Shown: positions 44,377 through 56,799 of the stretch, piece by piece
Position numbering within the stretch: position 1 is the first letter of the stretch
How the letters are laid out: each line of letters starts with the position of its first letter
Source: Lentinula raphanica
Taxonomy: Eukaryota > Basidiomycota > Agaricomycetes > Agaricales > Omphalotaceae
DNA length: 64,000 bases
NCBI GenBank assembly: GCA_027919835.1
Contig: JANVFP010000010.1
Coordinates: forward strand, 992,001-1,056,000
Direction: 5' to 3'
The notes under the pieces: generated by a model
Databases searched by the model: none
What the model was told of the DNA's origin: nothing
What the model saw: the letters and a program-made list of their open reading frames with translations, nothing else
Position numbers and translations under genes: made by a program

Positions 44377-47300
44377 ATGGTAGCCGCGGGCTCGATAACT
44401 GTTGCCGGCGAGTTTTCTTATCCTGATTGGCTTTACTTCGAAACTCATACTCGCATCTAGTCCGAGTACGGCCACCAACATCTTGGGAGGCAGCTCGACT
44501 CCCGGATCAAACTTATGACAATAGCTTCAGAGGAGATGGCGCTCTTTCCACTGGTACACCCAACCGATCCGTCGCTAATACTGCACCTCTTCGAGATGTA
44601 GTTCAAGTCATTGACGACCGCATATTGACCTTCGACCCGGACGAAAAGGACAAGGCAAGAGCATTCGTAGAGCGAGGCTTCATGCCGCCAGGAACCAAAC
44701 GGTATAAGGATCGGCGGTTCATGTTCGATAAGGTCTTCCACCACGAAGCCAACCAACACGATGTGTTTGAGGCTACAGCTCAGCCCTTATTGCAGGGTGT
44801 CCTGGATGGTTTCAATGCGACTGTATTTGCTTATGGGGTGCGTTGGCTTGTATCATCATGTCGAAAAGAACTGACCGCTCCATTAGGCCACAGGATGTGG
44901 AAAAACTCACACAATCAGCGGCACAGATACTGATCCCGGTATCATATATCTGGCCATGGCTGACCTCTTTCAACGTATTGAGGACAGAAAGACTGACTAT
45001 ATTGCCGATGTCGTCGTCACATTCCTCGAAATATACAACGAAGAGATTCATGATCTTCTCGCCGACCCAGGTGCACCCAAACCACGAGGCGGTCTCACTA
45101 TACGAGAAGACAAAGTCGTGAAAGTAGCCGGGCTAGTTGAACTTTCTCCAAAATCTGCAGAGGAAGTCAAAGAGATTGTCCTTCAAGGCAATCTACGGCG
45201 AACACAGAGCCCTACCCATGCTAACGAAACCAGTTCACGCTCGCACGCCGTTCTCCAAGTTCACGTTACGCAGTCCCCTCGTACGGCCGCGCTTTCTGAA
45301 CAAAAGACCATGGGCACCCTCTCCATCATCGATCTTGCAGGTAGCGAGCGTGCGGCGGCGACCACGAACATGGGTCAACGTATGGTCGAAGGTGCTAATA
45401 TCAACAAATCCCTCCTCGCCTTGGGAAATTGTATCAATGCTCTCTGCGAAAGCGGAGGAGGTGTCCGACACGTTCCCTACCGCAACAGCAAACTCACGCG
45501 CTTACTCAAATTCTCTCTTGGTGGAAATTGCAAGACTGTCATGATCGTCTGCGTAGCTCCCACCTCCAATCATTTCGATGACACCCACAACACTCTCATC
45601 TATGCCGAACGAGCTACGAAGATCAAGACCAAAGTTGTGACCCGGAACGTTGTCAACGTTGACAGGCACGTTGGACGATATGTCGAGGCTATCAACCGAC
45701 TAAACGAGGAAGTTGCTGAGCTGAAGGCGAAATTGGCAGCGAAGAATAACAGTGAAAACGAGATTGTGAAGAGGAAGAAGTTGGAGGCTTCTGCAGAAGT
45801 GGAACGGGTCAAGAGCGACATGAAATCCAAGGTTGAACAAACCAAGGCTTCGATCGTGGATGGTGCCGCATGCTCCGGGAAGCTTTCTGTTGCCAAAGCC
45901 AAACTCGGTGCCATCCGCTCTCGTCTTGCAGAAATATCCAACATAGCTTCATCGAGCAATACTCCTCTCTCCGCAGATCTAGAAGCAGAGCGTTCTTTCC
46001 TCGAGGCGCTCGCAGGTCCTGAAGAGCAGGCGCTTCGCCCCGATTCTGCTTTGAACACGCGAATGAACCGGTCCTCCAACGCCAATGCGATGTTCGACGC
46101 TACCATGCGCGCAGTATCGGAAAGAAGATCTGACAAGTTGGATGAAGTCAACGTAGACAATGTCAAGCTCGATGCCGCATGCAGGAAAGCGGAAATGGAC
46201 AGGTTGAAAGCAGAAGAGGAACGGAACGTGTTGGCAAGTGCTGTCGAGGACGTTGCTCAGGTCATGGTAGGCCTCATTGGCATGCTAGGAAGATGCAACG
46301 TGATGGTCGGAGAGGCTTCTCGCTTACTGCAAACTCCTGGAAGCGACGATACCGATCCCTCAGCTGCTCAGCGTGTATCCGCGATGCTCTCCAAACTGAA
46401 AGAGAAAAACGACGACGCCTTCCAAAAACTCGTTGGACACTCCACAGAAAACTACAAACTTGATCCGCAAAGGAGTACCAATTCTCTAGACACTTTCCAA
46501 GGCTATGATATGTCCTTCACTCGTAGGATTAGCTCGGGCCCAGCAGTCATGCAGACTCACACCAAAGCTGGCTCGCGACGATCATCTACGTTTGGTAGTT
46601 CATCATTAGGATCTTCCCCTGGAAGACATAGAACTCCTCGGAAATCTCTGCGGTCTAGTCTGGCTGCGCAGCCCTATAGGCGGACGTCAGATAAGGAGCG
46701 GCGGGGGTTGAAGACATCAAAGAATGTGCATTGGAGGGACGAGGCAGGCCAAGGTGAACTCGACGACAGTGGCTTGAAGGTGGTTCCACCAATCGCACTT
46801 TCGGTTATTCCAGCCAGTCCTTTAGTGGACAACCAGTCCAGCACCTCATCTACTTCGAGCTTCCAGGCATCTCCTTCTCGAGCCTCATCTCTTGGCGGAG
46901 GCTCGGAAAGCGAATGGGAAGACGACAATGAAAAGACGGACGAGAATGTTAGCGTAAACCTGTCGGTGTCGTTACCCGCGACCACTCGCGACTCTGCGCC
47001 CTCCAGTTCGGCGGTAACTCGTTCGTATGGCTCATTGGGCAAGCGACCACGACCGAACCGCTTAGATCCTAGTTTCCTTAAGTCCAGAACCAGGGAACCT
47101 GCATTAGGCAGTTTAGTGGAGGACGACGAGAACGTTCAGGACAAGTCACCCAGGCGTATATCGCAACCTCTCGGGGATCGTAGTCTGAATTCGCTCAATG
47201 CCGAGTACAACATGGACGGTAGCTCAAGGTCCTACCATAACAGCCCAAGTAAACGAGTGCCAGCTACGCCGAGATCAGCGACGAAAGGAAGGAGACGATC

Positions 47301-47550
47301 TAATCTTGGCACGAGGAACGAGAAGGCAAGAAGGCGGTCGAGTTTGATTCCGCAGCTATCTCCTCCTGGCGGGGAGGGCAGCAAACCAAGAAGGGTACTC
47401 CTTGCAAGTCCAGGGAAAAGGTCGAAGCGTCTTTCCATCCGCCACTCTGGCGTCTCGTCTTTCCGGCTCAAACCTCCTTTGGTCAATCTATCAATTGCCG
47501 ATACCAGTGCGGATATGAGCATGTCCCGGTCGAAACCGACTTGGCGATGA
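44377..47550 (+). CDS. Kinesin-8 motor protein (Kip3/Klp5-Klp6 type)
   Basis: Microtubule plus-end-directed motor that limits microtubule length. Exons 44377-44407, 44461-44837 and 44887-47550 give 1023 aa. Motor domain: ITVAVRVRPPTSWE at the N-terminus, FMFDKVF, ATVFAYGATGCGKTHTISG (P-loop 136-143 with the Cys typical of kinesin-8), EIYNEEIHDLL, the switch I region NETSSRSHAVL, switch II IIDLAGSERAA, NKSLLALGNCINAL, PYRNSKLTRLL and HNTLIYAERATKIKT. A neck coiled coil (NRLNEEVAELKAKL) follows, then a long Ser/Arg-rich basic tail with many TP and SP sites. Intron 1 needs a GC donor (GCC G|GCGAGT) to give TVAVRVRPP. It diverges from dihydroorotase across about 180 bases. Confidence 0.92.
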
Positions 47551-48159
47551 AGGCTATGTTATTTATATCGCTGCATCTCTTGTTTTCTCGATATTCATTC
47601 GTTTGCGCTATCCTCATCCTTGTATGATCACCCTGTCTCCTTTCTCGTATGTTATGCATTCTCCACCTCATAGTTCTCGATTGAATCAGATATACCCTTC
47701 TAAATTTCTTACGACCATAGAAATGTGACGACGGACAGTAATAACGAACTATACTTATCAGTGTACATATGTGTCAGTAGGAAATGTGAATCCTCGTCGA
47801 GGTGTTGAAAGTTTATACTCCATGTTCTCCTTGAGAGATTCCGACTTCCCCTTGATAGACTCTAACTTCTCCTTGAGAACCCATAAGAATTAGTAGATGG
47901 ACAGAAGGTTGGGGAGTTCTTCGGAATGGTGCTCAAGGAGTTCTTTGTACATCTTGTTTGTCACCCTAGTCTTGGTCCATCGTGACATTGTCGCAATTCC
48001 AATGGAGACAACAAGGTCCGACGCAGCTGAGACGTTGACATGCCATCCATACAGGCTGGTCGATTTGACCTCGGAATCAGCATTATAATACCTAAACCTT
48101 GCCGCGAGTTTCCATCTGGATGGGGACTCCGACTCCCTTTCAGTATGATAGCCCCAGAC
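47551..48159. other. Intergenic region with 21-bp tandem repeat
   Basis: No supported gene. About three degenerate 21-bp units of the form TTCTCCTTGAGAGATTCCGA lie at 47824-47884. A plus-strand frame (47897-48088) has a hydrophobic stretch but no support as a gene. Confidence 0.4.
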
Positions 48160-48599
48160 CTAGTTGGCATCATATGGCATGAACCCTACCGTCCACTGGG
48201 TTTCCTTTACGGGTTCTTCAGAGTACTTCTTTCCATTGGGTATTACCACGATGGTTTCATACTTTTGTATGTTTCTGCGTGACCCATGGTAGGACGAGAT
48301 TAGAATGCAGCAGGCTGTGACAGCCAGTGATGGAAAACTCACTCTGACTCTGCAATTGCAAAAAGCGGCATGCTAAGTATCCAAAGTTGAGTACTAAGTG
48401 TGGTATCACTTACCGGCAAGAGTCTAGCTTTCCTGATCTTTGGCTTTTGTTGCTTTACGACCTTCCCGGGCCTTGGCTGTGACTTCGATAGGCTAGAAGA
48501 TACAGGTATGGGTGATGAAATCGCAGTAGTGATGATTGAAATCAGAAGCATGTTGACAACAAATGAGTACCACGGAGAGGAGGCTCTAAATACGTGCAT
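48160..48599 (-). CDS. Possible small secreted protein gene (structure uncertain)
   Basis: Minus-strand exon 48599-48414 encodes a signal-like segment (second Met: MLLISIITTAISSPIPV) followed by a basic stretch KQQKPKIRKARLLP, then a perfect GTAAGT splice donor at 48413. Downstream an acceptor (TTGCAG at 48350) and a later open stretch reading KYETIVVIPNGKKYSEEP could be further exons, but no join I tried gives a convincing phase. Low confidence; it could be a real short secreted protein, a decaying gene or chance. Confidence 0.3.
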
Positions 48600-49374
48600 G
48601 GGCGAAGCAGGCTGGCGGAATCCGGCCCATTGTCATTGAGAGAGAGAGTTAAAATCAGAACGACGAGCTCACCTATCCGGGGTTCTTTAGATTTGAGCAG
48701 CAAATCTTGGGAGTTGGTTTCAGTTTTGCGGGAGCAGGAAACGCTGATCATGGCCTATCGTGGCTGGGGAACAAAAACAAAACAAAAAATAAACTAAAAT
48801 AATTGAGGGTTGCTCTGCTCAGTACCCAACGTTTCAACATTTTCTCAATCAGATTGCATAGCATACCAAGTCTTTTCACGGAAACGAACAGAACAGCCTT
48901 GGAATGCTCCTACACAGCAGTAGACAGCAGTACACAGCTCACGGCTATGTGAGCATCAATCTGCATTAATCTGACCGATGAAAATCAATGGACCATCCTC
49001 AGACTCTAGAGTATGTAGCTTAGACTGAAATTCCGAATCCAGCAAGACGTCCATATCTCTCGACAATGTAGTGTACCGATGTGAACTCTGATTCCTGTAT
49101 GTAGCGGCTTTCAAAAAGGACTTTGTATCGAGATAAATATGCATACGCCGATTGATGCTTGTGAAAGGCTGTGAACGAAGCGTCCATCGCTCCCATCGAA
49201 TCTCAGAGGCTCAGAGGCTGTCCAGAGTTGAAATATATGGCGCCTCACGTTCCACGTTGGGCCGTGGCTAGAGGGTTGCGATTGAATTCGACGCGTTCGA
49301 TTCATGGCTTGCAAAGAGGTAGAGTGTAATCAGAATAAAGTCCGAAAGGTTGAAGTACAATTCGTTATCGTGAA
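48600..49374. other. Intergenic region
   Basis: No gene or RNA recognised. The right end is the 3' flank of the p24 gene. Confidence 0.35.
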
Positions 49375-50248
49375 TCATATTACACGTTTCACTTCAAAGA
49401 AGGACTGTATAGCATGAGGACATGAGTAGAGTTTGACGATGAAGAGGTTGGACTTGCCTTGAGATAGTATACCTGCCAACCGACCACGGCGAACAAGACT
49501 ATAGCTTGTAACACTGACCACCACTTCACTCTTTCGTTCGTGGATTCAGCTGTATTTCTATGTGTCTTCTCGCGAACCACAATATATTCTTGTTCGTCTT
49601 TCACAGACGCCAGACCATGAGCAAGGAGTCGAATTTCGCGTTCAATGGGCGCTACGACATCTGTATTCTACTTGAGCACCGTGGATAAGTGATGTCTGCA
49701 AGAGTTCCGTACCATCATCGCCAACGTATATGATACCATGAACGTTGAAGCTGCAGGAAGTGACATTCAGCATAAATATCTTGTAAACAGTGTTTGAACG
49801 CACCTCACAATCTTGTCGGCTATAGCACTCATTTGATTTGAGAAACAATACTCAAATCGCCCATTCTTTTCCGCGGTAATGGAAAGTGTTCCAGTCGATT
49901 GCTTCACCTGTTTCCCCAACAGTCTTCCTTCTGGATCTGCCAACTGGCAAATGCTCGAAGTCAGACAAGATGCGTTTATGCTGAGGTTGCGCACTCACCC
50001 AGAAGTCGATATCGAGATGACCTCCTCCACCTACTTGATATGTCACAGTCATCTGTTGCCTGTTCAATGAATTGTCATTGACAATACAGGGATAGTTGAC
50101 TAGCCTTGTCTTGTTTATGCAAATCTTCGAAGAAACAATCCTTTTTCCCAGCAGCTACGGTTATCATATGTGCGTATGCCGCATGTTGAGTAGCGAGTGA
50201 TAGTGCCAGCCAGCTTGCGATGAACTTCAGTAGAAGGGAGACAGCCAT
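49375..50248 (-). CDS. p24 family cargo receptor (emp24/gp25L)
   Basis: Type I membrane protein of ER-Golgi vesicles that sorts cargo such as GPI-anchored proteins. Exons 50248-50105, 50052-49999, 49943-49804, 49750-49713, 49660-49458 and 49404-49375 give 202 aa. It has a signal peptide (LLLKFIASWLALSLATQHAAYA), then the GOLD domain: KKDCFFEDLHKQDKMTVTYQ, GGGHLDIDFW, GRFEYCFSNQMS and VSFNVHGIIYVGD, with the two conserved Cys. A heptad segment VAPIEREIRLLAHGL follows, then the membrane segment WWSVLQAIVLFAVVGWQVYYL and the cytosolic tail KSFFEVKRVI, with the FF (COPII) and dibasic (COPI) signals. Two introns need GC donors: AAG|GCTAGT (50053-50104) and the canonical AAG|GCAAGT (49405-49457). 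The sequence resembles the p24-delta or beta members; I cannot choose between them. Confidence 0.92.
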
Positions 50249-50400
50249 TTGAGAACGTCGAAGACGGTTGACACGCCGACTAAAGAGCAAATGAATGACA
50301 CAGCCACCCCGGCTATTACCGTTACGTGACGCGTGAGCTCTTTCGCATCTCAATTTTGGCTCTTTTTCAGTTCTCTCTACATCTTCCCTTTGCAATCATC

Positions 50401-51255
50401 ATGGAAAACAAAGATGCCCTCGCCCCAAGAGTGAGTGATGCTTCTGCTAGGCTGCTTATATTCCTCAGGATCTACATTTATCTTACCTATCTTGATAACG
50501 TGCTCGTTTCCAACAGGAAGAAGAGGCCGATGTGCACTTCGAACCCGTCATCAAGCTCACCGAGCAGGTAGACACGAAAACCCATGAAGAAGACGAAGAC
50601 GTTCTCTTCAAGATGTATGCTGAACTTCTTCTCGATCTCTCTCTCCTCCACTTAAAATCTATCGACAATCAGGCGTGCCAAATTGTTCCGATTCGACGCT
50701 CCCTCGTCCGAGTGGAAAGAACGAGGTACTGGAGATGTTCGTCTCTTAGCACACAAAGAGACAAAGAAGGTTCGACTTGTGATGAGACGTGATAAGACTT
50801 TGAAGGTTTGCGCAAATCACTCTAGTGCGTTCTCCTCTTGGATGCATCCGAAAAAAGTTTTTCTAACTTGTAAATCGATCAGTTACGGCTGATATGCGTC
50901 TACAACCTAACATTGGTTCAGATCGGTCTTGGGTCTGGAAAGTCGCTGCTGATTATTCTGAATCGCCACCAACATCGGAGACGCTCGCTATCCGATTTGC
51001 TAACTCGGACAGTCAGTCTTCCCTGATATCATCCTCACCACATCAGTTTGATCTTACACACCTTCAGATGCCAAAGAATTCAAGAAAGAGTTTGAAGCTG
51101 CCCAGAAGACAAACACTGCTTTGAGTGGCGGAGCTCCTGCAGCGGCAGATCCCTCTGAAGAGAAGAAGGAGGAATCTGAGGAGAAGGAAGAGGAGAAGAA
51201 AGAGGGAGAAGAGAAGAAAGATGAGGAGGAGAAGAAAGAGGAAGAGAAGAAGTAG
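50401..51255 (+). CDS. YRB1: Ran-binding protein 1
   Basis: Cytosolic partner of RanGTP that helps disassemble export complexes and stimulates RanGAP. Exons 50401-50430, 50517-50614, 50673-50824, 50883-51011 and 51068-51255 give 198 aa. The Ran-binding domain is complete: [94 protein letters not shown] and [18 protein letters not shown]. The C-terminus is a long Glu/Lys run ([12 protein letters not shown] and so on), as in yeast Yrb1. It diverges from the p24 gene across about 150 bases. Confidence 0.95.
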
Positions 51256-51462
51256 ACTACTCTGGATGATGTATTTTCCTGGTACTCCTCTCCACGCATG
51301 GAAATCTCACCCTCGCGTACTTCTCCATCTCCCATGTCTGAATATCGTACATTTTGTAATCCTGGAAACACACAGTACAGACTTGCCATAAAGTACAGTA
51401 GGTACAATAGGTACAGTTCGTTGACAGATCATGATACTATGATACTCTATGTTCGCTAGCGG

Positions 51463-53852
51463 CTAAGCATGCTTACGCTTTTCATAGGCAGTTTCTTCTG
51501 CAGCCCAGGCTTCCCAAAACTGAACAAGGCTGCCGTTGTTCTCGCGCCAATACTGTGGAGAAGCCTCACCTCTAACAACTTGCTCCGTGATTAAAACGCC
51601 CTTAACGTCCTTGGTGACTTGGATCAGTACTAAAGCAAAATGAATCATGGCCTTAGAATGCTCACTGATCCTCTGTACCAACAAGATGTAAGAAAGTGCA
51701 AGACCAGATAAACTGTGAAACTCACGGTACTTCATACATAGATTCCAACAGGAGCGTTTCCTGCCAAGGCATGTTTAAGGACTAGCCATTGGAATGGACT
51801 GAGAACTGACCATAATTCCTCTTAAGCCCCGAGCACCTCCACCTCTTTCGAACGCCTTTCTGCATACTTCATCCTGAGCGGCACTAGTGAACCGAAGTTC
51901 CACGTTTGAATATTGGAACAGTGCTTTGTACTGTGACAAGAGTGATCCTTTGACACTAGTCAGAATTCGTAGCAGATCCGGTATTGTCAGTGGTGCTAGC
52001 GTTGTTATCGAGGGCAGACGAGATATGAATTCCGGAATGAACCTAGGACGGTATCCAACAGAAGCGCGAGAATGTTCAAAGATACGACTTACCCGTACTT
52101 GACCAAATCTGGAAGAGGGAAGATGAGGGGAATGAGATATCTGGAATATCAAGGAACATCATCACACTCACCGACAGGATCGACGCTTTCAAGAACGTTT
52201 TCTGTCGGCTTTTGATTGGGGGTGAAGAACAGAGGTGCACTAGTTGAAGGCGAGGATTTAGATGAAAACCCGATCGAGTGCTGTCACGAATGATGAGCAA
52301 GATGATACCCTAGTACAGACTGAGGAAGGTAAGCGCACTCCTTTAGACAAACGCTGTCGGACGATATTATCCAGGCCTACAAATGCTCCACTAACGATGA
52401 AAAGGACGTTAGAGGTATCGATGTGATACACATCCGGTTTCGCTAGAGATAACAACGGAAATCATGATACGTTGAGCCTCCGGGACTCGAGAGGGAAGTC
52501 GAACTCACGAGCGACAGCGACATTCGGAGCACGAGGCCCACTGCGGGGATGGCTTTCGCGACTGGAAATCGAAGGAGTTTCGGATGATGTTCCTTTAGCT
52601 TGGACAGATACTATCGTGCCTTCTAGCATGCGAAGCAAAGCTTGTTGAACGCCTTCCCCCGAAACATCTCGCGAACCTTCCATTCCAGATCCGGATTTGC
52701 GAGCAATCTTATCGATTTCATCTATATACACTATACCCGTGCTAATTTGACCACTTAGTCTTCACGACGATGAATGCGAAGGGAACATTCACGGACCTAG
52801 CTCGGTATGGATCCCATTGGGCATCTTGAAGCTACGGTTTGGTTCAGATGATGTGATGAGGTATTTACGGGGATGAACACACTAATCTTTGGACGGCCAT
52901 TTCCACATCCTCTCCGACATCTTGAAAGACAAGTCAGGATCAGTGAGATTGTATGATGATGGATACCCACATCCTGCCTTATAAGTCGTCAGGGTATAAT
53001 ATCGAGGGCATGATTACAAAGACATACAAACCTGAGTGAAAGAGGTTGCATCACTGACAGCGAATGGAACATCCAGCACCCTAGCAAGTGTCTTGGCAAG
53101 AAGTGTTTTCCCTGTTGAAGATGTGAGTCGGACGAATTCAGTAATACGGCAGAACTACCTGAGCCTGTTGGACCACTGTGATAGGTAGGTTTGATCAGAA
53201 TTCAGCAATACAAGTGTTACGGGAAACTCATACATTACCAGCACATTCGATTTTTCGAATACAGGGAAGGTGGGTGGAAGAAACGGTGAAGACGACGTAG
53301 AAGATGATTGGTACCGCAGAGGCTTTATTCTAGCTGGCTGAACACCAGAATGCGCTAGACAAAAGCAGTCAATTCTAGGCTGAGTTATGTCTAGTTATGT
53401 ACACAAGCATTTGCTCCTTACAATCACTTGGTGTTTGCTCGAATTCTGCCTGAGATTGTTGTTGTTGCTGGTGTTGCTGTTGCTGCTGCTGCATCATCGC
53501 CTCATTTGCGAAGATACGACTGTAATGGTTGTAGACGCTGTGATTCGAATTGATTCACCGAAAGAAGATGATCGACTCGTGTATTAGACATACGCAACCG
53601 ACAAGACCTTTTTCGCATGTTCCTGGCCTACGATATAGTGGTTCAGATACTCGACTAACTGTGATGATAATGGTTGAGTATGAGGGCGCACGAATACAGA
53701 TTTCGCTTCACCTGACGAGGTGTCGCTAATCTATAAGAAGGAACTTTAGAAGCAGGATCGTGGCCAACGGGTCCGTGGTAGTTTGGTTGAGTTCGAATGT
53801 TGCGTGTTAGAGGGCGCAATGAGTACCATACTCGACCGAATTTTCTAGTCAT
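51463..53852 (-). CDS. MCX1: Mitochondrial ClpX-type AAA+ unfoldase
   Basis: ATP-dependent unfoldase of the mitochondrial matrix. Seventeen exons: 53852-53712, 53658-53594, 53537-53422, 53354-53234, 53175-53159, 53111-53032, 52977-52971, 52920-52883, 52831-52797, 52741-52509, 52442-52339, 52280-52172, 52108-52093, 52042-51811, 51760-51726, 51672-51666 and 51609-51463 (500 aa). It lacks the bacterial zinc finger. Marks: [19 protein letters not shown], Walker A GPTGSGKT (149-156), pore loop AGYVGEDVE, Walker [37 protein letters not shown] (sensor region) and [25 protein letters not shown] Gln-rich run ([12 protein letters not shown]) lies near residue 85. Exons 7 and 16 are only 7 nt; both are needed to restore QAGYVGED and EVPGSDVKG. 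Confidence 0.92.
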
Positions 53853-53997
53853 GGTAGCTAGTAGAGAGAGAGAGAGAGGCCAGCTCCAGAGGCCAAGTGA
53901 TGCTGGAAGTGGAAGTGAGGAGACAGGAGATTTCAATTGGCGGTGTCGCGGTCCGAAAATAATTGAACTTACTAAACCGTAACGCTCACCATCTTCG

Positions 53998-56487
53998 ATG
54001 GGCAGACATTCTCCACACTCTGATTCGCCTCAGAGAAGGTACGAGGACCTTGAGCGCGACCCAGAGAGGACAGGCAGGGACCAGAAGTCGAGGGCAGACT
54101 ATCGAGACGACGACCGCAAACGTTACCGGAGCAGAAGTCGAGACCGAGATGAGGATTCCTCAAGTCGGAAGAGAGAGAAGGAATCCAGGAGACGTAGTGA
54201 AAGGGGCAGAAGCTCTAGTCGAGACCGAGATAGGAAGAAGTGCGTTGCTGCTTTTCCAGGGCTGTCTTCACCGTCCTCAACGTATTCTGTTTTAGGCGCA
54301 AGCGCGACAAATCAGAGGATCGGAAAGCCCGGAAAGCTGAGAAGAAGCGCATGAAAGAGGAAGAAGAAGCACGACAGATTGCGGAACTCAGTGTTTATAG
54401 CGCAACGGATAACCCGTTTCACGATGTCAACCTTGGTCAACAATTCCGCTGGCACAAGAAGAACGAGAAGGAACGAAAGCAAGGACTTTCTCTTGCAGAA
54501 GCACAGCGAAGGGACGCCATTCGGAAACAGGAAGCAAAAGAAGAGCTGGAACGCTTGAACAAGCGTCGTGCTGAACGTGAAGTAGAACAGAGGCTCAGAG
54601 AGGAAGAAGAGATGAGGATGCAGCGTTTACAAGAATCCGCCCAGATGTCGGAGTGGCTGTCTAAGGAGGGCGACTTTCAGTTGGAGCAGGAACGTTCTCG
54701 AGCTGCAATTAGAATCAAGGAAAAGAGGGCTAAAGCCATAGATTTCCTTGCTCTCAATCTCAAGTACGTCAACCCGGACGACGATGACGAGGATGAGTCA
54801 GAAGACGCAGGCCTCGAAATTGACTTGGACGAACCGTACAACATTCTCGATGTAGGTGATAGTATGATCTGATCATTGCAAGTATCTCAAGCTTCGATTT
54901 CAGAACCTTAACAGTCAACAAGTCGAAGAGCTTCATGATGACATTGAACGGTACATGACTCTGGAACATAGCGAGACTAATATCGATTTTTGGACGGTAT
55001 GTGTATGATGAGAAGCGTATTCGTGTCTTATTCTCACTCTCTCTGGACAGAATATGATGGTCGTATGTAAGGATCGCTTGGAAAGAATCAAGAAAGGCCA
55101 AAGAATGGGTGCTGAAGCTGCCGCTGTGGTTGAGAACGACATTGCAGTTCTCCTTTCAGGGAAAACTCATCAAGAACTTGCGTCACTTCAGCGCCAAGTA
55201 CAGAGCAAACTCACCAGTGGAGAGCCAGTCGATACAGACTACTGGGAAGCTCTGCTCCAGAAGATCTTGGTCTGGAAAGCCAAGGTCAGTTTCGCATTAT
55301 CCCTCCCTATCTTCCATGCTCATCCTGTCTCAAAGGCTAATCTGAAGAGTTTGCATGAGGTAGTTGTACGAAATCGGCTCGAGCAATTACGCAAACGCCA
55401 AAGAGACGAAGCTTTGCAAGCACAAGAGGAACTATTAGCAGGAGTTGCCAAAACAGCTTCTGCTGGTACGGCCCCCATTCCCCAGCCTATCCTCGCTCAA
55501 GAACCAGAAATGACCTTGATTGAGCCTTATGATCGCTCCATGAGCCCTCCTTTGATTGACATCACGAAACTCCCTCCTGAAGAGCGGCAAATCGATATCC
55601 TCACCGAAGTCGAAGACCGACGGGCTCTGGTGAGTATTTCCCATATCTCAAGTGATTTGTTCTGACTCTACTATAGATGACATTACGAAAGACAGTAGCC
55701 GCATCTCGCTTCGTGCCTAAACCTGCTCAACCTGAGCCCGAAACACAGTACGAAGAGACAATCGCTAGTGGTGCAGATATGGCTTCTGAGGCTCTGTATC
55801 GGGCTGAAGCCGAGCGGGAATTGGATGAAGAAGAGGAATTGTTCAACATGGAAGAACATATCGCCAACCCGACTTCGTACAATTGGGAAGACAAGTACCG
55901 GCCTCGGAAACCGCGTTACTTTAACCGTGTCCATACCGGTTACGAATGGAACAAATATAATCAGACACATTACGAGTAAGTTAATCGTCCTTCCTGGTAA
56001 ACCGACGAGAGCTGACTTTTGTTCAAAAATAGTACAGACAATCCACCTCCAAAAGTTGTCCAAGGATACAAGGTATGTTTTGGTTATCTGCAGGATGATC
56101 TCTCAGGATTTACGCTCATTCTGTAGTTCAACGTCTTTTATCCCGATCTTATCGATAAATCCAAGGCACCGACATACAAAATTGTCAAAGAACCTGGCAA
56201 TGATGAAACAGTCTTGCTGTTGTTCAGCGCGGGACCGCCATACGAGGACATCGCATTCCGTATTGTTAACCGTGAATGGGAATTCTCTCACAAACGGTAT
56301 GTTTTCGACGTCTAACAACTTAAGCTCAATACGGGCTCACTCTCCTATGTACCACAGTGGCTTTCGTAGCTCGTTCGACCGCGGCTGTCTATCATTGTGG
56401 TTTAATTTCCGGCGTAATGTGCGTATCCGACGTCTTTTGTGTTCTCTTCGTTGGTCATAACGTTTCATCCAGTTCTACCGCAAGTAG
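53998..56487 (+). CDS. Cactin (splicing-associated protein)
   Basis: Conserved nuclear protein tied to the spliceosome (S. pombe Cay1, human CACTIN). Exons 53998-54239, 54296-54851, 54904-54996, 55051-55284, 55336-55629, 55677-55975, 56033-56072, 56127-56296, 56358-56418 and 56473-56487 give 667 aa. The N-terminus is RS/RD-rich. The cactin middle domain follows (YSATDNPFHDVNLGQQFRWHKK, then IDFWTNMMVVCKDRLE), then the highly conserved C-terminal domain: RPRKPRYFNRVHTGYEWNKYNQTHYD, PPPKVVQGYKFNVFYPDLIDK, AGPPYEDIAFRIVNREWEFSHKRGF and the final LWFNFRRNFYRK. The last exon carries only four codons plus stop. It diverges from ClpX across about 145 bases. Confidence 0.94.
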
Positions 56488-56799
56488 AGGTCCATGCTTT
56501 TGGTCTGAGTCACTTTAACCCCAAAGACCAAGCTGTAAAAAACTAAAAGTGGTATTTGACACATTCAATAATATGTCATTGTTCACACGTAACGCCCATT
56601 TGACCCTGCAACCGCGCGCACCTTTAACAATGGTCTCTTTCCTACCTCGTTGTCCATCTTGCTTTCTTTCCCTAATCGGTCTGATGCGCTAAGACCGGTA
56701 TCTGCCTGGCCGTTTTATGAACTTTCGCTTCGTGGTCTAATGCATGGCCATAAATGACACCAACTGTGGCTTTGTCTAAACCATGTCGTCTACTTAAGA
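56488..56799. other. Intergenic region between cactin and the cyclin gene
   Basis: 3' flank of cactin and promoter of the cyclin gene. No gene or RNA recognised. Confidence 0.35.

Noticed and set aside
47897..48282. Plus-strand secreted protein candidate
   Set aside because: Two overlapping short frames with hydrophobic stretches, but no splice sites join them sensibly and no similarity is recognised; it also overlaps the better minus-strand candidate.
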